From NCBI GenBank assembly GCA_002718515.1, contig PBEX01000007.1:90816-95874 (forward strand): a stretch of DNA of 5,059 nt, read 5' to 3'. Both the position numbers and the translations under genes were made by a program. Each line of letters starts with the position of its first letter. Position 1 is the stretch's first letter. The notes under the pieces are model-generated. The model saw only the letters and a program-made list of their open reading frames with translations, was not told the DNA's origin and made no database searches. Below, piece after piece: positions 4,653 to 5,059 of the stretch. Origin of the DNA: Phycisphaerae bacterium (GTDB lineage Bacteria; Planctomycetota; Phycisphaerae; Phycisphaerales; SM1A02).

Positions 4653-5059
4653 ATGACCATACTTGTAACTGGTGGCTCGGGTTTTATTGGTTCAAATTTT
4701 GTGTTGAACTGGATTGATACTACCGCCGAAGTTGTGATTAATTTAGATGCAATGACTTATGCAGGAAATCCGGAAAATCTGCAATCGATACACGATTCGC
4801 CTCAATATGAGTTCGTGAGGGGCAATATAGATGATTTAGAATTAGTCTCTGCGATTTTAGATGATAGGAAGCCAAGGGCAATTGTAAACTTTGCTGCAGA
4901 ATCTCATGTAGATCGTTCAATTCATGGACCTGCAGAGTTTATTCAAACTAACATTGTTGGCACATTCAATCTTCTTGAATCAACCAAATCATATTGGTCT
5001 CAGTTGCCGGAAGCAGATAAACACAAATTTCGCTTTTTGCATGTATCTACAGATGAAGT
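4653..5059 (+). CDS. rfbB: dTDP-glucose 4,6-dehydratase, N-terminal 135 residues (3' end missing)
   Basis: The frame runs from ATG 4653 to the right edge, giving 135 codons plus two bases of about 330-350 expected. The N-terminus is a Rossmann NAD-binding fold of the extended short-chain dehydrogenase type: MTILVTGGSGFIGSNFV with the GxxGxxG motif at residues 7-13. Then come LDAMTYAGNPENL (31-43), typical of RmlB for dTDP-sugar recognition, RGNIDD (56-61), NFAAESHVDRSI (79-90, the 'AAESHVDRS' signature) and a final HVSTDE that reaches the catalytic Thr-Asp-Glu triplet before the window ends. The enzyme (EC 4.2.1.46) converts dTDP-glucose to dTDP-4-keto-6-deoxyglucose in the cytoplasm, the second step of dTDP-L-rhamnose and related deoxysugar synthesis. 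Its position after an O-antigen ligase-type gene supports a surface-polysaccharide locus continuing to the right. The strong AAGGA ribosome site supports the start. The symbol rfbB (rmlB) is assigned by family recognition. Confidence 0.93.
   Translation, partial: MTILVTGGSGFIGSNFVLNWIDTTAEVVINLDAMTYAGNPENLQSIHDSPQYEFVRGNIDDLELVSAILDDRKPRAIVNFAAESHVDRSIHGPAEFIQTNIVGTFNLLESTKSYWSQLPEADKHKFRFLHVSTDE

Noticed and set aside
4738..4920. 60-codon minus-strand frame opposite the dehydratase gene
   Set aside because: It is a shadow of a highly conserved coding region.
1..5059. A CRISPR array, tRNA, insertion sequence or defence system in the window
   Set aside because: No regularly spaced direct repeats, no cloverleaf-like sequence with CCA or T-loop consensus, no transposase motif and no nuclease, helicase or toxin motifs were seen on either strand.

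Overview
The window looks like chromosomal DNA from a double-membraned (Gram-negative type) bacterium. It carries an AsmA-like membrane-anchored protein, an O-antigen ligase/polymerase-type membrane protein and the start of a dTDP-glucose 4,6-dehydratase gene, which together imply a lipopolysaccharide or other surface-glycan pathway. The style of the AsmA-like and Eis-like proteins is reminiscent of Planctomycetota (Phycisphaerae-like), but that is a weak impression; no marker gene here fixes the taxonomy.

Layout, left to right. Positions 878 to 1 (minus strand, running off the left edge) encode most of an Eis/COG4552-type GNAT acetyltransferase. It is divergent from a 292-residue AsmA-like protein (1027-1905, plus). 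The 148 bp between them carry nested inverted repeats and several TGAGT/ACTCA motifs. The AsmA-like gene is convergent, with only 3 bp between stop codons, with a 72-residue two-helix membrane protein (2127-1909, minus). That small gene is divergent from a complete arginase-type ureohydrolase (2314-3207, plus). The arginase leader holds a textbook four-run G-quadruplex motif that ends 4 nt before the ATG and overlaps a 7-bp hairpin. Thirteen bases after the arginase stop comes an O-antigen ligase/polymerase-family membrane protein (3221-4552, plus). After a 100-bp gap comes dTDP-glucose 4,6-dehydratase (4653 to the right edge, plus), cut just after its catalytic Asp-Glu.

There are two compositional parts. 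Genes up to about 3207 are near 50% G+C, judged by counting sample lines. From about 3208 onward the sequence is clearly more AT-rich, about 32-42% in sampled lines. The last two genes therefore look like the left end of a surface-polysaccharide biosynthesis locus, a type of locus that is often exchanged horizontally. The arginase, the acetyltransferase and the AsmA-like gene look like ordinary resident genes with no evident functional link to it.

No tRNA, rRNA, CRISPR array, insertion sequence or convincing intrinsic terminator was seen. No clearly new multi-gene system is visible. The signals most worth checking are the G-quadruplex/hairpin leader of the arginase gene, two unusual substitutions in the arginase substrate-binding loop, and the inverted-repeat cluster in the left divergent promoter region.
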